Shown here: one piece after another, positions 9,310 to 16,663 of the stretch | Position numbering within the stretch: position 1 is the stretch's first letter | Layout of the letters: the number at the start of each line of letters is the position of its first letter | DNA from: Sphingomonadaceae bacterium | GTDB taxonomy: Bacteria; Pseudomonadota; Alphaproteobacteria; Sphingomonadales; Sphingomonadaceae | Direction: 5' to 3' | DNA: 64,000 bases | Assembly: GCA_021732525.1 (NCBI GenBank) | Contig: JAKFUU010000005.1 | Coordinates: forward strand, 1 to 64,000 | Position numbers and translations under genes: made by a program | Notes under the pieces: generated by a model | What the model saw: the letters and a program-made list of their open reading frames with translations, nothing else | Databases searched by the model: none | Told to the model about the DNA's origin: nothing

Positions 9310-9579
9310 ATGGCACATAAAAAAGCAGGTGGTTCGTCCCGTAACGGTCGCGATTCAGTCGGCCGGCGTTTGGGCGTTAAGAAATTTGGCGGCGAAGAAG
9401 TGATCGGCGGCAATATCATTATGCGCCAACGCGGCACCAAGGTCTATCCAGGTTCGAATGTTGGCCTGGGCCGCGATCACACTTTATTTGCGCTGCAAGC
9501 CGGCCGCGTGCGATTTCATGCGGGCAAACAAGGCCGCAAATATGTGTCGGTCGATATGGCAGCAGTGGCCGCCGAATAA
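9310..9579 (+). CDS. rpmA: 50S ribosomal protein L27
   Basis: Large-subunit protein whose N-terminal tail reaches the peptidyl-transferase centre. The 89 residues match the family, starting [20 protein letters not shown] and containing [20 protein letters not shown] and [15 protein letters not shown]. There is no Firmicutes-type cleaved leader. A strong AGGAG sits 9 bases before the ATG. It is second in the rplU-rpmA operon and is followed by a clear intrinsic terminator at 9655-9687. Confidence 0.98.
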   Translation: MAHKKAGGSSRNGRDSVGRRLGVKKFGGEEVIGGNIIMRQRGTKVYPGSNVGLGRDHTLFALQAGRVRFHAGKQGRKYVSVDMAAVAAE

Positions 9580-9654
9580 TTTGGGCAATCGATAATGGGT
9601 TGTCCTAACGGATAACCCGGAAGCGGTCTGTAACACAGAAAGCTTCACCTGACA

Positions 9655-9687
9655 GGGAGACGGGTCATCCGGTCTCCCTTTCTTTTT
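9655..9687 (+). terminator. Intrinsic terminator of rplU-rpmA
   Basis: Seven-bp stem GGGAGAC (9655-9661) / GTCTCCC (9672-9678) with a 10-base loop, followed by TTTCTTTTT. It lies 75 bases beyond the rpmA stop codon. Confidence 0.85.
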
Positions 9688-9818
9688 GACCCATTGGTCG
9701 TTTGTCGCACTCTTCCTGTCATTCGCCCCGGTTAGGGGAGTATGTCGCGGGATTGTCACGTGTGGCGGGTAATCGCCCTCCAATAGTGACCATCGCGCGC
9801 GAAGATGGAGAGTCTAAT

Positions 9819-10403
9819 ATGTTTGCAAGAACCGAAAGATTGCTGCTCCGGCCAAGTTGGATCGAAGATGCGGAGGCTTTGCATTTTGCCGTTGCCGATG
9901 CAGATATCGTCCGCAATCTGGCGCAGGCGCCGTGGCCTTACACCATGGATGATGCGCGCGAATTTGCCGCAACGCCGCAAAGCGCAACGCATCCGCATTT
10001 CTTCCTGTTCCGGCGCACCGACGGCGCACCGCGATTGGTGGGCTGTGCTGGTTTGACCAAAGACGGGGATGAGACCGAGATTGGCTATTGGATTGCGCGG
10101 CCTTATTGGGGCCTCGGTTATGCCAGCGAAGCAGCGCGCGCCGTTATCGCTATTGCGCATGCGATTGGCCACCGGCAATTGATGGGCGCGCATTTCACCG
10201 ACAATCCAGCGTCCGCCCGCGTGCTGCAAAAGACCGGCTTTCGCAGCACCGGACATGTCAAAATGCGTCATAGCAAGGGCCGAGGACGCGCAGCACCATG
10301 CGTCATATATCATCGTTCTTTGGCGGATGATGATGCTGGGGAAAATAGTCGAGACATTATCCCCATGCGCATGCCTTATGATGCGCAGTTGATCGCTGCT
10401 TAG
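9819..10403 (+). CDS. GNAT-family N-acetyltransferase (RimJ/RimL type)
   Basis: Acetyl-CoA-dependent N-acyltransferase of the Acetyltransf_3 type, with 194 residues from the chosen start. It opens FARTERLLLRPSWIEDAEAL, the usual RimJ-like beginning. The acetyl-CoA pyrophosphate loop is in the segment GYWIARPYWGLGYASEAARA, and NPASARVLQKTGF is the conserved C-terminal motif B. The substrate (a ribosomal protein N-terminus, an antibiotic or a small molecule) cannot be told. The start at 9819 is preferred over the frame opening at 9702, because GGAG precedes it and the extra residues look non-protein-like. It stands alone between the rpmA terminator and a repeat. Confidence 0.87.
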   Translation: MFARTERLLLRPSWIEDAEALHFAVADADIVRNLAQAPWPYTMDDAREFAATPQSATHPHFFLFRRTDGAPRLVGCAGLTKDGDETEIGYWIARPYWGLGYASEAARAVIAIAHAIGHRQLMGAHFTDNPASARVLQKTGFRSTGHVKMRHSKGRGRAAPCVIYHRSLADDDAGENSRDIIPMRMPYDAQLIAA

Positions 10404-10434
10404 GCTGCGATCACAAACTTAGCAGCGCCGCTAT

Positions 10435-10540
10435 TAGAGCATCGCGCGAAAAAGTGGGCACCGGTTTTTCGCATAAAGCGATGCGACAACAAAGTGATAG
10501 AGCGGACAGTGTGATTCCTATTTCACGCTGTCCGCTCTAA
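10435..10540 (+). repeat. Composite TTAGAGC/GCTCTAA repeat, full copy 1
   Basis: A 106-bp element made of two palindromic modules. Module A runs GCATCGCGCGAAAAAG, then TGGGCACCGG, then TTTTTCGC and GCGATGC. Module B is the inverted repeat AGAGCGGACAGTGTGA ... TTTCACGCTGTCCGCTCT. The outer ends are TTAGAGC and GCTCTAA. It lies between the GNAT gene and tldD. Confidence 0.9.
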
Positions 10541-10582
10541 TCAGCGCTTTTCATCCACGTGGTGGTCGCTTATATAGCACAG

Positions 10583-12010
10583 ATGACTTATCTTGACGCT
10601 CGTTCTTATCTTTATCAACCCGGCCTGATTGATCCCGATGGTGCATTGCGCGTTACCAAAGACGCGCTGGCAAATTGCGACGATGGGGAATTATATCTGC
10701 AATATAGCGCGTCGGAAAGTTTCGGCTTTGACGACGGCCGTTTGAAACTGGCGGATTATTCCACCGGCGGCGGCTTTGGCCTGCGCGGGGTATCGGGCGA
10801 GATGACGGGGTTCAGCCACGCCAATGAGATTAGCGAAGCCGCCATCCGCCGCGCGGGCGAAACCTTGCGGTTGCTCGACCCGGCAAAGGGCCAGCCCGCG
10901 CCGCCGCCGCGGCAGAATAACCGGCATCTCTATACCGATGGCAATCCGCTGGAGCTGGTACCCTTTGCCGAAAAGGTTGCCTTATGCCAAAAAATCGACG
11001 CTGCCGCGCGCGCGCGCGATCCGCGTGTGGCACAGGTTAGCGTGTCTTTGGCAGGCAGCTGGAGCGTGGTGGAAATCATCCGAGCGGACGGTTTTGTTGC
11101 CACCGATATCCGCCCGCTTGTCCGGCTCAATATCAGCATTATTGCCGAAGAAAATGGCCGCCGCGAATCGGGGGCCTATGGCTTTGGTGGCCGCTATTTA
11201 TATGACCGTTTGTTTGACGATGCGCGAACGCAAGATGCCGTTGATAAGGCGCTGGCGCAGGCGCTGACCAATCTGCGCTCGGTCGATGCGCCTGCGGGCG
11301 AGATGACGGTGTTGCTCGGCCCCGGCTGGCCGGGCATATTGCTGCATGAGGCCGTGGGCCACGGCCTGGAAGGCGATTTCAACCGCAAGGGCAGCAGCGT
11401 ATTTAGCGGTAAAATTGGCGAGCGGGTTGCCGCACCCGGAGTCACCGTGGTTGATGATGGCACCATGCTTGATCGGCGCGGATCGCTATCGATCGATGAT
11501 GAAGGCACACCAACGCAGGAAAATGTGCTGATCGAAGACGGCATCCTCAAAAAATATATGCAGGACCGGATGAATGCCCGGTTGATGGGCGTGGAGCCCA
11601 CCGGCAATGGCCGCCGGCAAAGCTATGCCCATGCGCCGATGCCGCGCATGACCAACACTTTTATGCGCGGCGGCCATGATGATCCAGCCGAGCTACTGTC
11701 ACGCGTGAAAGACGGCATTTTTGCGAAAAGCTTCGGCGGCGGACAGGTCGATATCGTATCGGGAAAATTCGTCTTTAGCTGCACCGAGGCTTACCGCGTG
11801 AAGAATGGCAAGCTGGGCGATCCGATTAAGGGCGCAACATTGATTGGCGACGGTTTCACCGCGCTGAATAACGTTACCGGCATCGGCAATGACATGGCGC
11901 TGGATGAAGGCATCGGCATGTGCGGCAAAGCGGGACAAAGCCTTCCCGCCGGCGTCGGGCAGCCGACAACCTTGCTAAGCGCGCTAACCGTGGGCGGAAC
12001 GGCGGGATAA
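10583..12010 (+). CDS. tldD: TldD-family metalloprotease
   Basis: Zinc-dependent protease of the TldD/PmbA (peptidase U62) family; with TldE it trims peptide substrates and, in E. coli, microcin precursors and the CcdA antitoxin. The product has about 475 residues. The metal site HEAVGH is at residues 255-260 (family motif HExxxH). Other signatures are GPGWPGILLHEAVGHGLEGD, SIDDEGTPTQENVLIEDG, GVEPTGNGRRQSYAHAPMPRMTNTF split around the Arg-rich loop, and the C-terminal GQPTTLLSALTVGGTAG. The ATG at 10583 gives MTYLDARSYLY; the frame also opens at GTG 10559. The partner tldE/pmbA is not in this window. Its stop codon overlaps the next ATG by one base (TAATG), implying coupling. Confidence 0.95.
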   Translation: MTYLDARSYLYQPGLIDPDGALRVTKDALANCDDGELYLQYSASESFGFDDGRLKLADYSTGGGFGLRGVSGEMTGFSHANEISEAAIRRAGETLRLLDPAKGQPAPPPRQNNRHLYTDGNPLELVPFAEKVALCQKIDAAARARDPRVAQVSVSLAGSWSVVEIIRADGFVATDIRPLVRLNISIIAEENGRRESGAYGFGGRYLYDRLFDDARTQDAVDKALAQALTNLRSVDAPAGEMTVLLGPGWPGILLHEAVGHGLEGDFNRKGSSVFSGKIGERVAAPGVTVVDDGTMLDRRGSLSIDDEGTPTQENVLIEDGILKKYMQDRMNARLMGVEPTGNGRRQSYAHAPMPRMTNTFMRGGHDDPAELLSRVKDGIFAKSFGGGQVDIVSGKFVFSCTEAYRVKNGKLGDPIKGATLIGDGFTALNNVTGIGNDMALDEGIGMCGKAGQSLPAGVGQPTTLLSALTVGGTAG

Positions 12011-12582
12011 TGGCCGAGTTTTTTGATGCGCTGAATGATAAGCATGCCGAAATGATCGGCAAGCAGCCGATGTTTTTTGTCGCGACCGCCGCTGCCGATG
12101 GGCGGATCAATCTTTCGCCCAAGGGTTATGATGTTTTTCGCATATTGTCGCCAACACAAGTCGCCTATCTGGATTTGGGCGGTTCGGGCAATGAAACCCA
12201 TGCGCATTTGGCGGCGGAACAGGTTGATCCCGGCCGGATCACCATCATGTTCTGCAATTTTGACCGGCCCGCGCTCATCTTGCGGATTTATGGCCATGGG
12301 CGCGCTATCCTGCCGCAGGATGAGGAATGGAGTGATCTGGCCGCGCATTTCGATATGCTACCGGGCACACGCCAGATCTTCTTGATTAATGTGGGCAGCG
12401 TGCAGACCAGTTGCGGTTGGGGCGTGCCCTTTATGACGATGGAAAAGGAACGCGACAGCTTGCAAAAGGCGCATCGGCAATTTGAGCCAGCGGCATGGGT
12501 TGCCAAGATGCAAGCAAGCAATAGCAGCATCGACGGCCTGCCTGTGCGGCCAACCGACCGCTATTTTGGCGGCGAGGCATAA
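12010..12582 (+). CDS. Pyridoxamine 5'-phosphate oxidase-family protein
   Basis: A 190-residue split-barrel flavin-binding-type protein. It starts MAEFFDALNDKHAEMIGKQPMF-like, then FFVATAAADGRINLSPKGYD, LDLGGSGNETHAHL, ITIMFCNFDRPALILRIYG, and C-terminal VQTSCGWGVPFM. This is the cytoplasmic putative PNPOx-like family rather than PdxH itself, since the PdxH substrate residues and length are not matched. The real substrate is unknown. Translation is probably coupled to tldD through the overlapping TAATG. The longer frame from 11920 lies within tldD and is rejected. DUF2007 follows 2 bp later. Confidence 0.85.
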   Translation: MAEFFDALNDKHAEMIGKQPMFFVATAAADGRINLSPKGYDVFRILSPTQVAYLDLGGSGNETHAHLAAEQVDPGRITIMFCNFDRPALILRIYGHGRAILPQDEEWSDLAAHFDMLPGTRQIFLINVGSVQTSCGWGVPFMTMEKERDSLQKAHRQFEPAAWVAKMQASNSSIDGLPVRPTDRYFGGEA

Positions 12583-12584
12583 TA

Positions 12585-12797
12585 ATGTCGCTCGTCGAGC
12601 TGGCGCGTTACACATCGGCGATCAATGCCGAAGTGACCCGCGGGTTTCTTGAATCGCACGGCATCGGCTCGGTCGTGTTCGATGGCGGCATGAATGCAGC
12701 CGAGAGCGTGCCGATCACGATACCCGCGCGGGTGATGGTTCTGGACGAAGATCTGGACGAAGCGCGCAAGCTGTTGCAGCAAGCCGATATGATATGA
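12585..12797 (+). CDS. DUF2007 small protein
   Basis: A 70-residue cytoplasmic protein with the DUF2007 (putative signal-transducing) pattern: an N-terminal LVELARYTSAINAEVTRGFL helix, a central GIGSVVFDGGMN turn, and a C-terminal PARVMVLDEDLDEARKLL segment. The fold resembles a small ferredoxin-like domain, and the function is unknown. It starts 2 bp after the PNPOx-like gene, closing a three-gene tldD unit. A perfect AT-rich palindrome and a sigma-54 promoter follow before glnK. Confidence 0.8.
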   Translation: MSLVELARYTSAINAEVTRGFLESHGIGSVVFDGGMNAAESVPITIPARVMVLDEDLDEARKLLQQADMI

Positions 12798-12849
12798 GCC
12801 GTCACGCCGGTGCACGCGTCATTCGAACCCAATCTTAAACGGCGTGACT

Positions 12850-12893
12850 GCTTAAATATTAATCAGCAAAATTTCGTTGCTTAATATTTAAGC
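12850..12893. promoter_or_regulatory. AT-rich 13-bp inverted repeat upstream of glnK
   Basis: GCTTAAATATTAA (12850-12862) and its exact reverse complement TTAATATTTAAGC (12881-12893) flank an 18-base centre that itself holds GCAA/TTGC. It lies 66-109 bp upstream of the sigma-54 -24 element, where enhancer-binding proteins usually bind. It does not match the enteric NtrC consensus. Confidence 0.5.
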
Positions 12894-12958
12894 AAGATTA
12901 AGTAAATTACTTGCTGCGCCGCAACAAAAACCCCCTCAAAACCCGCCATTCGAGATTC

Positions 12959-12974
12959 TGGCACGCGCTTTGCT
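12959..12974 (+). promoter_or_regulatory. Sigma-54 (RpoN) promoter of glnK-amtB
   Basis: TGGCACG at 12959-12965, a 4-base spacer, and TTGCT at 12970-12974 reproduce the -24/-12 consensus TGGCACGNNNNTTGCW exactly. It lies 37 bp before the glnK start codon, leaving a short leader with AGGGGC as ribosome site. A sigma-54 promoter is the classical control for glnK-amtB. Confidence 0.88.
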
Positions 12975-13011
12975 CTGAAAGCTGTCGGGACATAATAATT
13001 AGGGGCAGCGC

Positions 13012-13350
13012 ATGAAATATATCATCGCCATTATCAAACCGCACAAGCTGGATGAGGTGCGCGAAGCACTCACCGCCATCGGCGTGGCCGGGATGACCGT
13101 TAGCGAAGTGAAGGGTTTTGGGCGGCAGAAAGGCCAAACCGAAAATTATCGCGGCGCGGAATATAGCACCAATATGGTGCCTAAGGTGAAAATTGAAGTC
13201 GCTTGCGGATTAAGCGAAGCGCCGGCCATTATCGAAGCCATTCAAGCCGCAGCGGCCACAGGAACCATTGGTGACGGCAAAATTTTCGAGCTGGATTTGA
13301 GCGGAGCAACACGCATTCGCACGGGCGATACCGGCGATATGGCGCTTTAG
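13012..13350 (+). CDS. glnK: Nitrogen regulatory protein P-II
   Basis: Trimeric PII signal protein that senses 2-oxoglutarate, ATP/ADP and glutamine and controls AmtB and GlnE. The 112 residues match the family. The T-loop carries RGAEYSTNMVPKVK with the uridylylation tyrosine at position 51, and the B-loop is TGTIGDGKIF (residues 83-92). The C-terminal ATRIRTGDTGDMAL provides the nucleotide-binding arginines. Position 85, Lys in E. coli GlnB, is Thr here. It is transcribed from a sigma-54 promoter at 12959 and is followed 45 bp later by amtB, so GlnK is a better name than GlnB. Confidence 0.95.
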   Translation: MKYIIAIIKPHKLDEVREALTAIGVAGMTVSEVKGFGRQKGQTENYRGAEYSTNMVPKVKIEVACGLSEAPAIIEAIQAAAATGTIGDGKIFELDLSGATRIRTGDTGDMAL

Positions 13351-13395
13351 GGCGGGACACGCAGCATCACAGATAAAATTAGGGATGAAACATTC

Positions 13396-14739
13396 ATGTT
13401 AGAAGCAATGAAAAATATCGGCCAATATGGGGGCGCGCTAGGTTTGGCAGCATTTGCCAGCCTTCCGGCCTTTGCCCAAACCGCCGCACCGGTGGTTGAC
13501 AAGGGCGACACCGCTTGGATGATGACCGCGACGGTGCTGGTTATGGCGATGATCGTGCCCGGTTTGGCGCTATTTTACGGCGGCCTGGTTCGCACCAAAA
13601 ATATGCTGTCGGTGCTCACACACATAATCGCCGTGTCATCGCTCGCGATGATCATCTGGGTGATCTATGGCTATGGCTTGGCCTTCGGCGGCGATGCCAA
13701 CCAATTTGTCTCAACCGGCAAATGGTTCCTGGCGGGGGTTACGCCGGATTCGCAAGCCGCGACTTTCAGCGATGGTTTCAAAATTCCCGAATATGTCTTC
13801 ATCGCCTTTCAAATGACTTTTGCCGCGATCACCGTATCGCTGGTCGTTGGCGGGCTTGTCGAGCGGATGAAATTTTCGGCCCTGATGATCTTCGCTGCAA
13901 TCTGGCTCACCATCGTTTATTTCCCCATCGCGCATATGGTTTGGTATGCGGGCGCTGATGAAGCCAGCACGGGTTTGATCTTTGGCTGGGGCGCGCTTGA
14001 TTTTGCCGGCGGCACCGTTGTCCATATCAACGCAGGTATTTCCGCGCTGGTCGGCTGTATCATTTTGGGCAAACGCATCGGTTATCAAAAAGAAATTATG
14101 GCACCGCATAGCCTAACCATGACCTTGATTGGCACGGGTCTTCTCTGGGTGGGCTGGTTCGGCTTTAACGCAGGCTCCGCGCTCGAAGCCAATGGTTCGG
14201 CGGCGCTGGCGATGATGAATACCTTTGCGGCCACTGCGGGCGGGGTACTTTTCTGGATGCTCACCGAAAAAGCGCTTGGCCATAAAGGCTCCATGCTCGG
14301 TGCCTGTTCTGGCGCGATTGCGGGCCTAGTGGCGATCACGCCCGCTGCGGGCAATGCGGGGCCCGCAGGGGCGATCCTGCTCGGCGCGGTGGCGGCCATC
14401 CTATGCTGCTATTTTGTGATGAAATTGAAGGCGAAGCTTGGCTTTGATGATAGCTTGGATGCCTTCGGCATTCACGGTATCGGCGGCATTATCGGATCGA
14501 TCGGAGTTGCCATCGTCAACCTGCCCGCGCTCGGCGGTCAGGCGGGTGATGATTATAACGTTGGCAGCCAGCTTGGCATTCAGGTCGCGGCGGTGCTCGT
14601 TGCCATCGCATGGGCTGCCGTTGGTTCGGCCATCGCCTTTTCCATCGCAAAAGCGATCACCGGGCTGCGCGTAAGCGAAGAAGTAGAACGCGAGGGTTTA
14701 GACCTCGGCGAACATGGGGAGCGCGCATATAATTATTGA
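13396..14739 (+). CDS. amtB: Ammonium transporter AmtB
   Basis: Inner-membrane trimeric ammonium channel. The 447 residues include a cleavable signal peptide (residues about 1-28, ending LPAFAQT) and 11 membrane helices. The pore histidines are in FPIAHMVWYAG and AFGIHGIGGIIG. Other signatures are FYGGLVRTKNMLSVL, FGFNAGSALEANG and DFAGGTVVHINAGISALV. The C-terminal cytoplasmic tail ends YNY and would engage the GlnK T-loop. Co-transcribed with glnK. Its stop codon is followed 10 bp later by a hairpin with a repeat-like core and then by a candidate sRNA. Confidence 0.97.
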   Translation: MLEAMKNIGQYGGALGLAAFASLPAFAQTAAPVVDKGDTAWMMTATVLVMAMIVPGLALFYGGLVRTKNMLSVLTHIIAVSSLAMIIWVIYGYGLAFGGDANQFVSTGKWFLAGVTPDSQAATFSDGFKIPEYVFIAFQMTFAAITVSLVVGGLVERMKFSALMIFAAIWLTIVYFPIAHMVWYAGADEASTGLIFGWGALDFAGGTVVHINAGISALVGCIILGKRIGYQKEIMAPHSLTMTLIGTGLLWVGWFGFNAGSALEANGSAALAMMNTFAATAGGVLFWMLTEKALGHKGSMLGACSGAIAGLVAITPAAGNAGPAGAILLGAVAAILCCYFVMKLKAKLGFDDSLDAFGIHGIGGIIGSIGVAIVNLPALGGQAGDDYNVGSQLGIQVAAVLVAIAWAAVGSAIAFSIAKAITGLRVSEEVEREGLDLGEHGERAYNY

Positions 14740-14749
14740 CCCCGTGGAA

Positions 14750-14792
14750 GTGCGGCAAAAAGAGTGGGAACCGGTTTTTCGCTTTGCCGCAC
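14750..14792 (+). repeat. Hairpin with module A core downstream of amtB
   Basis: Arms GTGCGGCAAA (14750-14759) and TTTGCCGCAC (14783-14792) are exact complements. The centre holds AGTGGGAACCGGTTTTTCGC, the conserved core of module A of the composite repeat. The outer arms differ from the other copies, so this is a variant or half element. Confidence 0.75.
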
Positions 14793-14811
14793 GGCCCCGC
14801 AAGCAAATCCG

Positions 14812-14921
14812 TTTGGCGGCGGAGCCTTTACCTCCTCCTTCTAAAGGCTTCGCCGCCTCAGCTTGTTCCTCCCGCGAACAACCAACTAAAGCCCCAGCCT
14901 CAATTGGCTCGGGGCTTTTTT
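14812..14921 (+). ncRNA. Candidate trans-acting sRNA with two anti-SD loops and a terminator
   Basis: Three consecutive stem-loops lie on one strand. Stem 1 is 16 bp with one mismatch, 14815-14830 with 14842-14857, loop CCTCCTCCTTC. Stem 2 is TTGTTC/GAACAA at 14863-14868 and 14876-14881, loop CTCCCGC. Stem 3 is a terminator at 14888-14921. CU-rich CCTCC loops complementary to Shine-Dalgarno sequences plus a terminator are the hallmark of the alphaproteobacterial alpha-r14/NfeR1 and CcsR-like sRNAs. I see no convincing promoter, so it may be processed from the amtB 3' end. The 5' end is approximate. No search was run. Confidence 0.6.
14888..14921 (+). terminator. Intrinsic terminator (glnK-amtB / candidate sRNA)
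   Basis: AAAGCCCC (14888-14895) pairs with GGGGCTTT (14911-14918). An inner AGCC/GGCT pair extends the stem past a one-base bulge, and the T-run ends at 14921. Confidence 0.85.
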
Positions 14922-15084
14922 GGCTGCAAATGACCGGAAAGAAACAAGCGCGCTTATTGCCATAAACGCGCTTGCTTGCTCCTTTCGAGAGCGTTTTCAT
15001 TTACCCGCTGATATCGGCCCCGTCACCCTTTCGTATATTTCACGAAGAAAGGGAGCGATCCAATCTGGGATAAACGCAGTCAGC
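14922..15084. other. Gene-free stretch with two small inverted repeats
   Basis: No coding signal. It holds AAGCGCG/CGCGCTT around 14946-14973 and CCCTTTC/GAAAGGG around 15027-15054. Either could affect termination of the leftward DUF2282 gene, but neither has a T-run in the right place. I see nothing else. Confidence 0.4.
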
Positions 15085-15405
15085 TTAAGCTGGATTATCG
15101 CGGGTTAAAGGCTCCAACGATGCCTTGCGTCCGCCCGGCAATTGTGCGCCGGTGCATTCATCAGCATTTGCCTTATAAGTCCAAGCGTTGCCTTGATAAT
15201 CAACCGTAGATGTCCCTGCACAGCTTGTGCCCGGGCCAGCGGCGCAATCATTTCCTGCTTTCAGCGACACGCCGTAGCATTTTACTTTTTCAGCCTTTGC
15301 TTCTGCTGTTTTTTCTCCACCCGCAGCAGACGTGTCTGCTCCTCCACAAGCGGCAAGCATCGCCGCACCGGCCAAAGCCGCAGCCAATCCAGTTAATTTA
15401 TTCAT
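15085..15405 (-). CDS. DUF2282 / BufA-type (bufferin metallophore-like) lipoprotein, orphan
   Basis: A 106-residue product. Residues 1-20 form a signal peptide ending in a lipobox-like LAAC (Cys20). After a short Ala/Glu/Lys linker comes the DUF2282 core with four cysteines at 43, 54, 62 and 84 in [32 protein letters not shown] and [13 protein letters not shown]. In this family, bufferin precursors are modified on cysteines by a DUF692 (MNIO) enzyme with a DUF2063 partner and then bind copper. No such partner is nearby, and the lipobox is unusual. The start at 15405 is preferred because GGAAGG lies 8 bases upstream; the frame also opens 21 bases earlier. The function as a metal-binding lipoprotein is inferred. 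Confidence 0.75.
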   Translation of the reverse strand: MNKLTGLAAALAGAAMLAACGGADTSAAGGEKTAEAKAEKVKCYGVSLKAGNDCAAGPGTSCAGTSTVDYQGNAWTYKANADECTGAQLPGGRKASLEPLTRDNPA

Positions 15406-15454
15406 AATAGCTTCCTTCCCGTTCACGGTAGAATGACAGAATATTCAGGCATAA

Positions 15455-16663
<1,209 letters not shown>

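Noticed and set aside
9756-10313. 185-codon frame antisense to the GNAT gene
   Set aside because: Shadow of a well-supported acetyltransferase; no family match.
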